Below are positions 52,320-63,456 of a DNA stretch of 64,000 bases, one piece after another (the first letter of the stretch is position 1; every line of letters begins with the position of its first letter). The notes beneath the pieces are model-generated. The model was not told the origin of the DNA, made no database searches, and was given only the letters and a program-made list of their open reading frames with translations. Source of the DNA: JALSRK01 sp964461995 (lineage in GTDB: Bacteria > Acidobacteriota > Terriglobia > Bryobacterales > Bryobacteraceae). The DNA is taken from the NCBI GenBank assembly GCA_964461995.1, contig CAYWXL010000008.1, positions 38,304 to 102,303 of the forward strand. Direction: 5' to 3'. The position numbers and the translations under genes were made by a program.

Positions 52320-52835
52320 CTACTTCCTGATCCGGCGGCAGGCCTGCAGGGCGCCGGTCGGATCCATCGCTTCGCGGCCCTCGATGATCTCCTGGATGCG
52401 GCCGTCCAGCCCGATCACGAAGGTGGTGCGGTTGGCGATGCCCCTTTCCTCGTTCAACACGCCGTAGGCCTTGGCCACCTTCCGGCCGGCGAAGTCGCTC
52501 AGCAGCGGGTAGCTCACCCCGAGCTGACCCGCCCACGCCCGCAGGCTCGGCAGATTGTCGGTGCTGATCAGCAATACTTGCGCCCCGGCTTCCTGGAACT
52601 GTGCGATACCATCCTGGTACGCTTTGGCTTCCTTCGTTCAACCGCCGGTGAAGGCCGCCGGGAAGAAACCCACCACGACGATCTTCTTGCCGATGTAGTC
52701 GGCCAGCGAGATCTTGCCTCCGGTGGTGGCCGGCAGCGTGAAGTCCGGCGCCTTGTCGCCCACCTTGAGGTGCGTGGCCGCCGGCAGCAAGGCCGCCGCC
52801 AGCGCCGCGCCGAGGAACAGTCTAAGTGCTCTCAT
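52320..52835 (-). CDS. Secreted peroxiredoxin with selenocysteine at the catalytic position (UGA-recoded)
   Basis: A 171-residue thioredoxin-fold peroxidase read through an in-frame UGA (codon 66, 52640-52638). Signal peptide ~1-20 (AALLPAATH), then KVGDKAPDFTLP, and the active site PAAFTGG-Sec-TKE, in which Sec takes the place of the peroxidatic Cys in PxxxTxxC. Both flanks stay in one frame: before it KKIVVVGFFPAAF, after it AQFQEAGAQVLLISTDN, then LLSDFAGRKVAKAYGV and FVIGLDGRI. One Cys near the C-terminus (QACRRIRK) could resolve the selenenic acid. GGGAGGGG lies 5 nt before the ATG. A SECIS-like hairpin lies at 52603-52622. ORF callers split the gene into a 65-aa fragment and a downstream fragment. 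A pseudogene is the alternative, but a nonsense change at exactly this codon with an adjacent fitting hairpin would be a coincidence. Confidence 0.85.
52603..52622 (-). promoter_or_regulatory. Bacterial SECIS-like hairpin
   Basis: In the mRNA, GCGUACC and GGUAUCGC pair (five adjacent pairs next to the loop: C-G, C-G, A-U, U-A, G-U; then a bulged C and two more pairs) around the loop AGGAU. The apical loop starts 22 nt after the UGA and has G at its second and third positions. This fits known bacterial SECIS rules (loop 16-37 nt after UGA, G in the first two loop positions). Being inside the coding region downstream of the UGA is the expected bacterial location. Confidence 0.7.
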
Positions 52836-52886
52836 TCGGTCCCCTCCCGTGTTACCTAGGAAGCTAGCACGGAGGCTCCCCGCCGA

Positions 52887-54061
52887 TCAACCGATCGTCA
52901 CCGGGCGGCGCTGGATCTCGCCGGTCACCATGGCCTCCGCGTCGCCCACGAACATGTTCACCTCTGAGCGCACGCCGAACTCTTCCAGATAGATCCCTGG
53001 CTCGATGGAGAAGCCGGTCCACGGGATCACCCGCCGCTCGTCGTGCGTCTCCAGGTTGTCCATGTTGGCGCCGGAGCCGTGGACCTCGCGGCCGATGGAG
53101 TGGCCCGTGCGGTGGATGAAGTACTCGCCGTAGCCGCGGCCGCGGATCACCTCGCGGGCGGCGTCGTCCACCTCGTAGCCGTGGAGCGTCTCGCCGGCGG
53201 CTACCGCCGCCTGGACCTTGTTCACCGCCGCGTCGCGGGCCTCGAGGACGATGTCGAACACCTTTTGAATCGCGCCGGGAACCGCCGTCCCGCAATAGCC
53301 GGTCCAGGTGATGTCGTAGTACACCGCGTCCGGCTCGCGCAGCTTCGCCCACAGATCGATCAACACCCAGTCGCCCGGGCGGATCTCGCGGTGCACGTCC
53401 GCGGTGGGTTCGTAGTGCGGGTTCGCCGCGTTTTCGTTGACGGCGACGATCGGGCCGTGGTCGGTGGTGAGCCCGTCGCGCTCGAACGCTTCGAGGATGA
53501 ACCGCTTGATGTCCCATTCGTTTACCGCCGCTCCGTCGCACAGCCGCCGGCCGGTTTCCTCGAAGGCCGCGCGGCGGATCGCGTCCACGCGGCGGCCGGC
53601 TTCGACATGCATCTCGAGCTGCCGCTTCGTCCACCGGGCTTCGAAGTACTGCACCAGATTGGCCGAGCTGCAGACCTCCACGCCCGCCTCGCGGACCAGC
53701 TCCACCGTGCCGGCGTCCACCATCGCCACGTACGGCACGGCGCAGCGCGGCGAGTACTGCATCGCCACCGTCTTGCACCCGTCCAGTATCTCGGCCAGTT
53801 TGCGGGTCTGTTCTTCCCAGCTTGCGTAGAGGCGCTTCTCGCCGGGGAGCGCGTCGAGCATCTCCGCCTCGATCCGGTGCGCCAGCCCGGCGGGCTCGCC
53901 TTCGGCCCGCACCAGGTAGTACCACCGCCGCGTCGGCGTCCGCGGCGGCCGGAATCCCAGCACCCGGTAGGCCAGCGGGTCGCGCTCGTGATGGTCGAAG
54001 AAGAGCCAGCCGTCGAGGCCTTCTTCCCGGAGCGCCTGCTGGATGGCCCCCAGATCGAAGC

Positions 54062-54065
<4 letters not shown>
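52887..54065 (-). CDS. M24 metallopeptidase (Xaa-Pro aminopeptidase family)
   Basis: A 392-residue pita-bread peptidase. An N-terminal creatinase-type domain (~1-160) is followed by the catalytic domain with WVLIDLWAKLREPDAVYYDITWTG (metal Asp residues), HRTGHSIGREVHGSGANMDN (His) and FSIEPGIYLEEFGVRSEVNMFV (Glu residues), the five-ligand metal site of the family. The ATG at 54065 overlaps the POT transporter stop by 4 nt. It probably trims peptides taken up by that transporter. The longer frame continuing upstream is an artefact of reading the transporter gene out of frame. Confidence 0.9.
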
Positions 54066-55542
<1,477 letters not shown>

Positions 55543-55546
<4 letters not shown>

Positions 55547-56730
55547 AGTTTCTCCCAGTGAATGTCGGTGGCCAGCTTGACGAAGCCGGCGGTCTCGTGC
55601 GGGTCCACCACCGTGAAGGCCAGTACGTCGTCCAGCCAGTCCTGGCTGGTGCCGTCCCAGTTCTGCGTGGCGACGGTGAGGGTGTAGTCCTGCCGGGTGA
55701 GCAGGCAGGCGAAGCGGAACTCGACGCGGAGGCGCTCGCCCGCGCGGAAGGGGCCCATCTGGAGGCCCTCGATCCTGGTGTTGGTCCCGAAGACGTCGAT
55801 GCCCAGGCGGTTGCGGATCAGGATGCCGGCCACCACGCGCTCCACGTCGCGCTCGAACCGCGCCGTGATGCGCACGGCGATCTTCGAGCCGCTCTCGATG
55901 GTGGTCGCCTTTCTTCCCGCCTCGTCCACCAGCTCGACGCTTTCGATGCGGCTCGCCCCGTCGCCGTGGCGGCTCGGCCTGGCCGTCTCTTCGGGCTCCG
56001 GCTCCTCTTCGCGCCCGAGCACCATGCCCACGTAGCGGTTCACCACGTCCTTCGGGCTTCCCTCGCAGGCCACCCGGCCGTTCACCATGAGCACCGCCCG
56101 GTCGGCCAGCCGCTTCACCAGTCCGAGGTCGTGGGAGACGAACAGTACCGTGACCCGGCGCTGCTTGAGCTCCTCGAACTTCTGGATGCAGCGGTTCGAG
56201 AAGACGGCGTCGCCGACGGCCAGGGCTTCATCGACGATCAGGATGTCCGGGTTCACGTGGATGGCGGTGGCGAAGGCCAGCCGGACGTACATGCCGCTCG
56301 AGTACTCCTTCACCGGGCGGTCGATGAACTCGCCGATGCCGGCGAAGGCCTCGATCTCGGGGAAGATGCGCGCCACCTCGGCCCGGCTCAGGCCCATGAT
56401 CTCGCCGTTCAGGAAGACGTTGTCCCGGCCGGTGAACTCGGGGTTGAAGCCTGCGCCCAGCTCGAGCAGCGCCGCGATGCGGCCCTCGGTGGCCACCCGG
56501 CCGGAGGTCGGCTGCAGGATGCCGCTGACGATCTGCAGCAGGGTGCTCTTGCCGGAGCCGTTGGGGCCCACCACCGCCAGCGTCTCGCCGCGCTCCACGT
56601 TGAGGTTCACGTCGCGCAGCGCCCAGAAGTCCCGGTGCCGGGGCCGGACGAGGGGGAAGATCTCCAGGATGCGATCCGAGGGCCGCTCGTAGAGGCGGTA
56701 GACTTTCGAGACGCGCTGGACGAGAATCAC
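55543..56730 (-). CDS. ABC transporter ATPase of polysaccharide/teichoic-acid export (Wzt-like)
   Basis: A 395-residue ATPase. An N-terminal NBD has Walker A GPNGSGKSTLL (~50-60), signature YSSGMYVRLAFATAI, Walker B ILIVDEALAVGD and H-loop VSHD. The C-terminal ~150 residues form a Wzt-type carbohydrate-binding beta-sandwich (IRNRLGIDVFGTNTR and the RVEFRFACLL strand). The GTG start with TATAGT 12 nt upstream is preferred over an ATG further upstream. No Wzm permease partner is adjacent, which is unusual for this family. It overlaps the POT gene by ATGA. Confidence 0.85.
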
Positions 56731-56778
56731 GCCGAAACGACGACTATAACGCGGCGCGGCGCCGGCCCACAATCGCTC

Positions 56779-59520
56779 TCAACCGAGCCGCAGCGCCCGG
56801 CGCGAGCTCCGGGGCAGGGGAGTGGGATAGCCGATCAGGCAGTACTGGTCGAGGGCGAAGAGCACGATCGATTCGACGTTCTCGGCCAGCGCGTGGCGCA
56901 GCTCTTTGATCCATGCCGTCGAGGAGTCCGAGATGCCCACCAGGAAGCTCCGCGCGCTCTGCGTGAAGCCCCGCGACTTGCCGTACTCGACCGTGCCCTT
57001 GGCCTTGTCCAGGTCGCGTGTGTAGGTGTAGGTGAAGCTCTCCGTCTTCAGGTTGGTGAGCTGCGACGGCGTCCACTGGGCGGCAGGATAGTTCACCGCC
57101 GAGTTCCAGGGCGTCTCGTTGACGTCGGTGGGGTAGAGGACCTCGAAGCGGCAGTTCGGATGCGACGCCCGCACGTGGGCCATCACCGCGTCGGTGAACT
57201 GGCCGATCAACGTGGGCAGGAAGGCCGCCTCGTCGGGGTAGGCGTTGGGGTCGGCGTACTGGTCCATGATGACGGCCATGGCGCGGCCGTACGTGGACTG
57301 GAAGCTGTTCTGCGTGTAGTCGTCGTAGTAGGGCATGCCGGCGCCGGAGAGCGGGAAGTACCACCACTGCACCTCGCCGAACTGCAGGAAGGGCTGCAGG
57401 CCGGCGTTCGCCATCAGGTCCGCCGCCTCGCGGTAGACCTCTTTCCAGAAGTCCGTGCTGGTGGGGGAGAAGTTGGTCTGCAGGGCGGGCGTGTTCAGCA
57501 GCACCGGCGAGCCGTCCGGGTACCGCTGGGCGATGCCTGCCGCCGCCGACGGGTCGCCGTGCTGCAGCTCCATGCTGAACGCCGTCGCCGCGTCGAGGCC
57601 GTAGCCCGCCAGGGCCTGGAAGAAGGCGAGCGACCAGTCGCGCACGGCGCGGTTCAGCCGGGGCGAGGCCGCCAGGTCCGTCCGCCAGTCGCCGTCCACG
57701 CCGCCGGTGAGCGTCGAGCTGCTGGCGACGGCGGTGAACTGCCCGGACGTAGGGCTGGCCTGGATGGTCACCGTGTTGCCCTGCTCGCCCATGGCGCGGG
57801 CGTAGACGACGAGCTGCGAGCCGTTGGCTTCGGCCCGTACCGCCGTGTAGCCGCGGTTCAGCTCCAGCTCGAACGCCTTGGCGATCGTCTCGGCGGTGTC
57901 GCCGATGCGGTTGACGTGCTGGATCACCGTGTCGTTCTCCGGCGGCTCGCCCACCGTGCCGATCCGCAGCTCGGTGATCTCGCTGAAGACCGGCGTGCCG
58001 GTGAAGTCCACCGTGGCCGAAGCGTACTGGTGCCCCGGCCGGTAGAGCTCGTAGAACCACAGCGCCCCTACGTAGTGGTTCACCCGCCCGCGGAAGCCGA
58101 GCTTCTGGATCAGCCAGGCCGTCCGCTCGGCCGGGATCGAGAGCGAGTGGTCCGTGTCCCAGTCCGTCGCCAGGGTGATCTTCGGCTCCACGGGCAGGTC
58201 CGGAAGCGCCGTGGCCGGAACCGCCAGCTCGATGAAGTCGAAGTAGAAATAGCTGCCCGCCGTCCCGTTGTGCGTGAGGGTCACCGTGTGGTCGCCGGCC
58301 CCGAGGTCGCCCACCTCGACGCGGCACAACACGTCCTCGCCGGCGATGAAGAGGCTCTCGCTCTGCGCCGCGCCGCCGTCCACGGTGATTGTGATCGTGG
58401 CTCCGTTGAAGGTCTTGCGCGTTCCGAGATAGAGCTTGTGGGCCCCGGCGGCCCGGTACTGGATGGTCACCGAGGAGCCGGGCTGGTCCGTGTAGTGGAT
58501 CGTGCCGCCGGAGAAGTTGCCCTTGGCGGAGTTCCACGTTCCGCTGTAGGACGCCTCCGGAGCGTCGTCTTCGATGCGGCGGCTGCCCGGCCCGGCGACG
58601 GAATAGCTGCGCGAGCCGCCGGTCACCGTCCAGTTGGTGACCTCCACCAGGAACTCGCTGCGCTGGAAGGCCCCGTCCTGCAGCTCGGCGGCGTAGGTCC
58701 ACCGCATCTTGCGGATGGCCGCCGCCGGCACCGCGCGCCCGTCGATGGCCGTCAGGCTGTCGAAGGGCAGCGTCACCCGCCACCGCGTGGGCGACTGGCC
58801 GCCGCTGAAGCGCGTCCACCACGGGTTCCATGATTCGGTCTTGGCGCCGGAGACGAAGCCGTAGACGCCGAGCCGGTTGCCGTTGGCCCCGGTGGTGCTG
58901 GTGGCCGCCGTCTGGCCCTCGCCCACGTAGGTGAGCCGGATGGTCGTCCCGATGCGCTCGGCCTCGAGCCGCGTGGAGAAGGCGTTGACGCTGTCCACCA
59001 CCGCCTGCACCGCCGATTCCAGCGTGTCGCCGGCGTTGAGCTGATAGGTGTGGTGCTCGTCGAGGAAGGAGATGCCGATGTAGTCGCCCGAGGTGGGGCT
59101 GCCCTGGAGCGTCAGTTCCGCCGTGGCCGGCACGTAGCTGCCCTCGATGGCCGTGGCGTAGTCCTTCAGCCGGACGCGGTAGAACTGCTCGCCGGTTCCG
59201 TCGTCGGCCCAGATGCGCAGATACGGCCAGTCCACCGTGGGGTAGATGTCGGAATCCATCGCCAGGCAGTTGGTCCGGGCTTCGTCGTAGGTGAGCGTGA
59301 TGCCGCGGAAATCGCCGTCGGGCAGGTTCCTGAGCAGCGGGTGCTCGATGACGTTGTCGCGGTTCCACTCGACGACCGCCCAGTCGAACTGCTGCCGCCA
59401 CGTGCCCGACACCTGGAACCCGGTGGGCGAGGCGTGGTGCATGGCGGCGATGGCCGACGGCCGCTCGAAGAAGCAGCGCAGGTCCCGGTCCGGGCGGAGT
59501 TTTTCCAGTGTTTCCGGCAT
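56779..59520 (-). CDS. Phage/GTA-like tail protein with repeated modules and a glycosidase-like region
   Basis: A 913-residue protein after the tail-tip gene (6 nt apart, GAGGAG ribosome-binding site). It contains two copies of a ~95-residue beta module (residues ~135-225 and ~520-620; both with a GDT-x-E-(S/T) turn followed by a helix and G-N-x-(L/V) strand), a carbohydrate-binding-like region (~340-470) and a C-terminal region (~630-905) with FLQFGEVQWWYFPLS, FLPTLIGQFTDAVMAHV and FEVLYPTDVNETPW that resembles a TIM-barrel glycoside-hydrolase layout. In RcGTA, a TIM-barrel domain (GTA_TIM) is part of the tail-tip protein; here it would be separate. Function in host surface recognition or digestion is inferred. 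Confidence 0.55.
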   Translation of the reverse strand: MPETLEKLRPDRDLRCFFERPSAIAAMHHASPTGFQVSGTWRQQFDWAVVEWNRDNVIEHPLLRNLPDGDFRGITLTYDEARTNCLAMDSDIYPTVDWPYLRIWADDGTGEQFYRVRLKDYATAIEGSYVPATAELTLQGSPTSGDYIGISFLDEHHTYQLNAGDTLESAVQAVVDSVNAFSTRLEAERIGTTIRLTYVGEGQTAATSTTGANGNRLGVYGFVSGAKTESWNPWWTRFSGGQSPTRWRVTLPFDSLTAIDGRAVPAAAIRKMRWTYAAELQDGAFQRSEFLVEVTNWTVTGGSRSYSVAGPGSRRIEDDAPEASYSGTWNSAKGNFSGGTIHYTDQPGSSVTIQYRAAGAHKLYLGTRKTFNGATITITVDGGAAQSESLFIAGEDVLCRVEVGDLGAGDHTVTLTHNGTAGSYFYFDFIELAVPATALPDLPVEPKITLATDWDTDHSLSIPAERTAWLIQKLGFRGRVNHYVGALWFYELYRPGHQYASATVDFTGTPVFSEITELRIGTVGEPPENDTVIQHVNRIGDTAETIAKAFELELNRGYTAVRAEANGSQLVVYARAMGEQGNTVTIQASPTSGQFTAVASSSTLTGGVDGDWRTDLAASPRLNRAVRDWSLAFFQALAGYGLDAATAFSMELQHGDPSAAAGIAQRYPDGSPVLLNTPALQTNFSPTSTDFWKEVYREAADLMANAGLQPFLQFGEVQWWYFPLSGAGMPYYDDYTQNSFQSTYGRAMAVIMDQYADPNAYPDEAAFLPTLIGQFTDAVMAHVRASHPNCRFEVLYPTDVNETPWNSAVNYPAAQWTPSQLTNLKTESFTYTYTRDLDKAKGTVEYGKSRGFTQSARSFLVGISDSSTAWIKELRHALAENVESIVLFALDQYCLIGYPTPLPRSSRRALRLG

Positions 59521-59526
59521 CGCTCC

Positions 59527-62500
59527 TCACAGGCGGATGATCACCGTCAGGTCGCGCCCCGGCGTGGCCGTCGAGGTCTGCCCCACCGAGACGATCCGCA
59601 GCGTCAGCTCGGACTTTTCTTGAAGCGGCGGCAAGCCGAAGCCGTCCACCACGTTCGAGGTGCGCTGGCCCGCCGGGATCGTCAGCGTGCAGTAGGTCGC
59701 GCCGTCCTGGAGCAGCTCCAGCTCCACCGGGGCTTCGGTGGGCGCCTCCTGCACCACGGCGAAGACGTCCCGCACCGCGTGCGCCTCCTCGATCACCAGC
59801 GGCGGCGCGGCATTGGACTCCACCGCCAGCGGTCCCTCCACCTGGATCGACAACTGGCCGCCGGAGAGCGTCCGCAGCCCCTCGTCGGTGTTGGCCGTGA
59901 AGGCGTTGCGCGTCGATTCGCTGTTGCCCCGCGAGTTGGTCATGAACAGCTCGGCGGCGGCGATGCGAACGTCCGGCAGGAAGATCGGATAGCTGAAGCT
60001 GCCGCTGGCCGGGCTGCCGAAGAAGTCCTTGACGAACGGGATGACGAAGACCTTCCGGTCCAGGTGGTAGACCGGCGTCCCCGCCGCCTGGGCCGCGGCC
60101 GTCGTGCCGTGCGAGCCCCGCGTCACCTCGTACCGCAGGCCGCCGTCGAGGACGTTGTCCACCACCAGCACTTCGGAGCCGATCTGCAGCAGCGTGCCCA
60201 CCGACGCCGGTCCCGGCGTGTTCAGCTCGACGATCGTATCGGTGGCCGCCAGCGCCACGCCCAGCGAATAGGCCGTGGGGCTCGAAAGCTCGTTCCAGTA
60301 GTGGATCGTCAGCGTGCCGGCCTCGATGCTCCGGGTGTTGGTGAAGTCGCTGAAGCCCAGGCCGACCAGCGCCACCGTGCCCTGCCCGTTCAAGCTGAGG
60401 CCGAAGACGGGCGCCGGCGGCACGTCAAGATCCAGGGCGCCGCCCGCTCCTCCGCCGATGGTCCACCGCGTCACCGGCGAAAGCTCGGGGGCCGCTTCGC
60501 GGCCGTGGGGGTTCACCGCCCGGCCCGTCACCTGCACCGTCGCTCCCTGGCGGTTCGGAATCTCGAACTCCACCGGACTGGTCTTGCCCGCGGCGCCGAA
60601 ACGCCAGCCGCCCTCGGCAACGGTGAACAGGCTGGTGGCGTCCGGCGTGACGCTCCAGTCCGGGCTCACCGTCAGCGTCTGGGCGTCGTTGCCGATCACC
60701 ACCCGCTCCTGGCCCGCTCCCGCGCCGCCGGTGATCCGCACCACCGCGCCTACGTGCTCGTTGGCGATCATCTGCAGCGCCGAGCTGCCGATCGTGTTGG
60801 CCGAATAGATGGTCGCCGCCGTCTCCGGAATCTTTTCCAGCCGCCAGTAGAACCGCGCGTGGTCGTAGTTCGCATCCGGCGGCCCTTGCGCCGCCGCCGC
60901 CAGGCCGCCGTCCTCGAACTGGGACGCGAGGGCCACGTTCGAGGCGATCCGGAACAGTTGCTGCGGGTTCGTCCCGCGGTAGACATGGAACGACGTGGCG
61001 GCGGCGGGGAAGCTGAGATCGTTGAGGATCACCGTGTTGGCCGCCGAACCCGCCGGAACCGCCGCCCGGACGATGAACGACAGCTCCCCTTCGGTTCCCT
61101 GGCTGTCCACGGCGCTCACGGCGTAGTAGTACGTCTCGCCTCCGGCCAGCGACCCGCGCGTCGTATCGACCGAAGGCGTCAGCCCCACGATGGGAATGCC
61201 CGGCGCGGTGGGCCCCGGCGTCGCTGGCGGGTTGAAGGCCGCCGAGAGCGACACGGCGACGGAACCGTCGGTCCGCTGCACCGTCTCCTCGGCGATCTCG
61301 AACTGCGGGCGGCCCTCGGCGTCCAGGTACTTGCCGGGCAGCGGCCGCGGCAGCCCCACTTCGCCCCGCGGCCGCCGTCCGGCGCTTCCCCCCGCGCCAT
61401 CGACGCTGTCGGAATACCAGGCGTCGTCGTGGATCTGGCAGGTGACGGCGACGGTGGAGTAGTTCTCGCCCGCCGCCACTTTGATCACCCGGAACGGCTG
61501 CCGCTGCCAGCCCTCTTTCTGGTACGTGAGGGTGATCAGGTCGCCGGGCTTCAAGTAGACGCCCCGGACGCTGGTCTCGAACTGGACGAACAGGTTCCCG
61601 CGGATGCCCTTGTCCAGATGCCGCCGGATGATCCGCGCCGCCTGGTGGAAGTTCGGCAGCCCCAGCGCCGCCAGCCGGGCGCTCACTTCCTGTCCGGTGC
61701 GGAGCACGTCGTCCACGTCGGCGATCGAGAGGCTGTCCTGCTGGTACTGGTTGAAGGCGTCCTGGAACTCCACCGAGTAGCGGTTTGGCGTGTCGGCCGT
61801 CTCGCGCGCCCAGACCCGGATCGCCGGCTCCCCGTCAGGCTTTCTCAACAAACCGCCGAAACCCAGGCTGCCGTCGCCGAACTCGTAGGCCGGCCAGCCG
61901 CCGTTGAGCGCCGCCGTGGCGTTGCTGCCTTCGGGTTTCTGCGGCTGCTCGACGGCCAACGTGCTTTCGACGTGCAGCCGGAGCTTGCCGCCCGTGCCGT
62001 AAGTCAGATACAGGCCCGCGGCGTTGCGGACGCCCCGCACCAGGTCCGCCGCGCTCCGGCGGCGCCGCACGACCAGGTTGCACTGGTAGCGGGGGATCTG
62101 GACCGGGTTGCCGTTGAGATCCGTGGCCGGAATCAATTCGTCGCAGTGGGCGGCCGCGGCGGCGAAGCTCGCCAGGTCCACCTCGTCCGCCGTCCAGCCG
62201 CACCGCCGCAGCAGGTCCAGCAGCACCCACGCCGGATTGTTGGTGAACTGCGTGCCGAGGTACGCGCCGGCGCTGTCGTAGGTATCCAGCTTCATCCCGT
62301 CCACCAACACTTCGATCCTGGGCAGCGAGCGCCCCTCGCTCACCCGGTTCGGCACGACCACCGACAGGTAGGCCATGCTGCCGTACGGGTCGCCGGCCGG
62401 GTTGCCCTGGCCGTCGGTGAAGTTCGGATTGAAGGCGCCGGTGCGGCCGCCCGCGCTCACCACGTTGAACCAGCCGGTGGCGGTCATGTCCTTTCCGGCC

Positions 62501-63456
62501 TGCCCCTCGGGGATCTCCACGCCGTTCACCACCACCTTGCGGACGCCCTCGATCTCGCCCATCCCGAGGAGCACCTCCATCCGCGTCAGGTTGCCGTCGT
62601 TGCGGGCGAAGACGATGGGGGGCTCGTACCAGGCGGTGCCGTAGACCAGCGGGACGAAGTCGTTGTACCGCGCCCGGTTCTCCACCGGCTCGGAGACGTG
62701 GTAGCCCGGCTCGCCGTAGCTGCGCACCAGCACGCTCGCCGGGACGAACTCGATGCCGCCGAAGCGCCGCGTCGCCTGCCCGCCGGCGTCCTGGTTGAAC
62801 ATGCCCCGCTGCTCGCAGGCCTGCCGCGTGTAGTCGCAACTGGTGAAGGGCGCCCCTCCGTTCACGTTGCCCGCGCCGCCGGGCTGGTCCGGCGAGTAGC
62901 CGCAGCGGTAGAACGGCGAGTAGCGGCCCTTGGCTCCCCCATCGACGGCCTCCTGGCGCTGCGCCGCCGTGGCCGGGAAGATCCAGGGGCAGCGGCGCTG
63001 GATCCGCACCTCCGGCAGGAGCATCCGCCTCAGGCTGAGCCGGTTGGTAAAGCTCAGCCGGCACGAGCCCTCGCGGATCTCCGCCGGCGCGTTGGCGACG
63101 CCCTGGAAGACGACGGCGCTCTCCGAAGCTGCCGCCCCGGCCTTCAGGTCGTAGAAGACGAACCGCACGGTGAGCTTCGCGCCCTTCCACCCGGTGGCGC
63201 GCTCGATCTGGGAGAAGTGCGAATCGGTGTTCGCCAGGGTGAGCGAGACCCGGACGATGGCGTCGATGCCCTCGTCGGCCAGGGCGCGCGACTCGAAGAC
63301 GTTGTGGGCCAGCACCCGGCCGGCGTAGCTGGCCCCGTCCACGGTGACGTCGTGTGTGGACCACCGCTCGATGGTCCCGTCCGGGAGCCGGCACTCGAAC
63401 ACCAGCAGCGGCGTCTGCAGTATCTCTTGTTCCTTGATCGTCGAGATCGTCGCCAT
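59527..63456 (-). CDS. Phage tail tip/host-specificity protein (J/Phage-tail_3-like)
   Basis: A 1309-residue structural protein. The N-terminus has LVFECRLPDGTIERWSTHDV (~18-37) and a conserved RCPWIFPAT and CGYSPDQPGG cysteine region, as in the tail-tip/gp J and RcGTA-type proteins. The central region (~280-600) carries SLPRIEVLVDGMKLDTYD, NPAWVLLDLLRRCGW and PGDLITLTYQKEGW, the Phage-tail_3 pattern. The C-terminal ~600 residues hold fibronectin-like segments (TYYYAVSAVDSQGTEGE; TSFHVYRGTN; RFYWRLEKIPETAATIY). The ATG at 63456 overlaps the previous stop by one base. It is probably the distal tail adhesin. Confidence 0.8.
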   Translation of the reverse strand: MATISTIKEQEILQTPLLVFECRLPDGTIERWSTHDVTVDGASYAGRVLAHNVFESRALADEGIDAIVRVSLTLANTDSHFSQIERATGWKGAKLTVRFVFYDLKAGAAASESAVVFQGVANAPAEIREGSCRLSFTNRLSLRRMLLPEVRIQRRCPWIFPATAAQRQEAVDGGAKGRYSPFYRCGYSPDQPGGAGNVNGGAPFTSCDYTRQACEQRGMFNQDAGGQATRRFGGIEFVPASVLVRSYGEPGYHVSEPVENRARYNDFVPLVYGTAWYEPPIVFARNDGNLTRMEVLLGMGEIEGVRKVVVNGVEIPEGQAGKDMTATGWFNVVSAGGRTGAFNPNFTDGQGNPAGDPYGSMAYLSVVVPNRVSEGRSLPRIEVLVDGMKLDTYDSAGAYLGTQFTNNPAWVLLDLLRRCGWTADEVDLASFAAAAAHCDELIPATDLNGNPVQIPRYQCNLVVRRRRSAADLVRGVRNAAGLYLTYGTGGKLRLHVESTLAVEQPQKPEGSNATAALNGGWPAYEFGDGSLGFGGLLRKPDGEPAIRVWARETADTPNRYSVEFQDAFNQYQQDSLSIADVDDVLRTGQEVSARLAALGLPNFHQAARIIRRHLDKGIRGNLFVQFETSVRGVYLKPGDLITLTYQKEGWQRQPFRVIKVAAGENYSTVAVTCQIHDDAWYSDSVDGAGGSAGRRPRGEVGLPRPLPGKYLDAEGRPQFEIAEETVQRTDGSVAVSLSAAFNPPATPGPTAPGIPIVGLTPSVDTTRGSLAGGETYYYAVSAVDSQGTEGELSFIVRAAVPAGSAANTVILNDLSFPAAATSFHVYRGTNPQQLFRIASNVALASQFEDGGLAAAAQGPPDANYDHARFYWRLEKIPETAATIYSANTIGSSALQMIANEHVGAVVRITGGAGAGQERVVIGNDAQTLTVSPDWSVTPDATSLFTVAEGGWRFGAAGKTSPVEFEIPNRQGATVQVTGRAVNPHGREAAPELSPVTRWTIGGGAGGALDLDVPPAPVFGLSLNGQGTVALVGLGFSDFTNTRSIEAGTLTIHYWNELSSPTAYSLGVALAATDTIVELNTPGPASVGTLLQIGSEVLVVDNVLDGGLRYEVTRGSHGTTAAAQAAGTPVYHLDRKVFVIPFVKDFFGSPASGSFSYPIFLPDVRIAAAELFMTNSRGNSESTRNAFTANTDEGLRTLSGGQLSIQVEGPLAVESNAAPPLVIEEAHAVRDVFAVVQEAPTEAPVELELLQDGATYCTLTIPAGQRTSNVVDGFGLPPLQEKSELTLRIVSVGQTSTATPGRDLTVIIRL

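Noticed and set aside
52638..52835. A 65-residue truncated peroxiredoxin fragment as a separate gene
   Set aside because: The TGA sits at the catalytic codon, the frame continues in conserved sequence and a SECIS-like hairpin follows, so one selenoprotein gene is the better reading.
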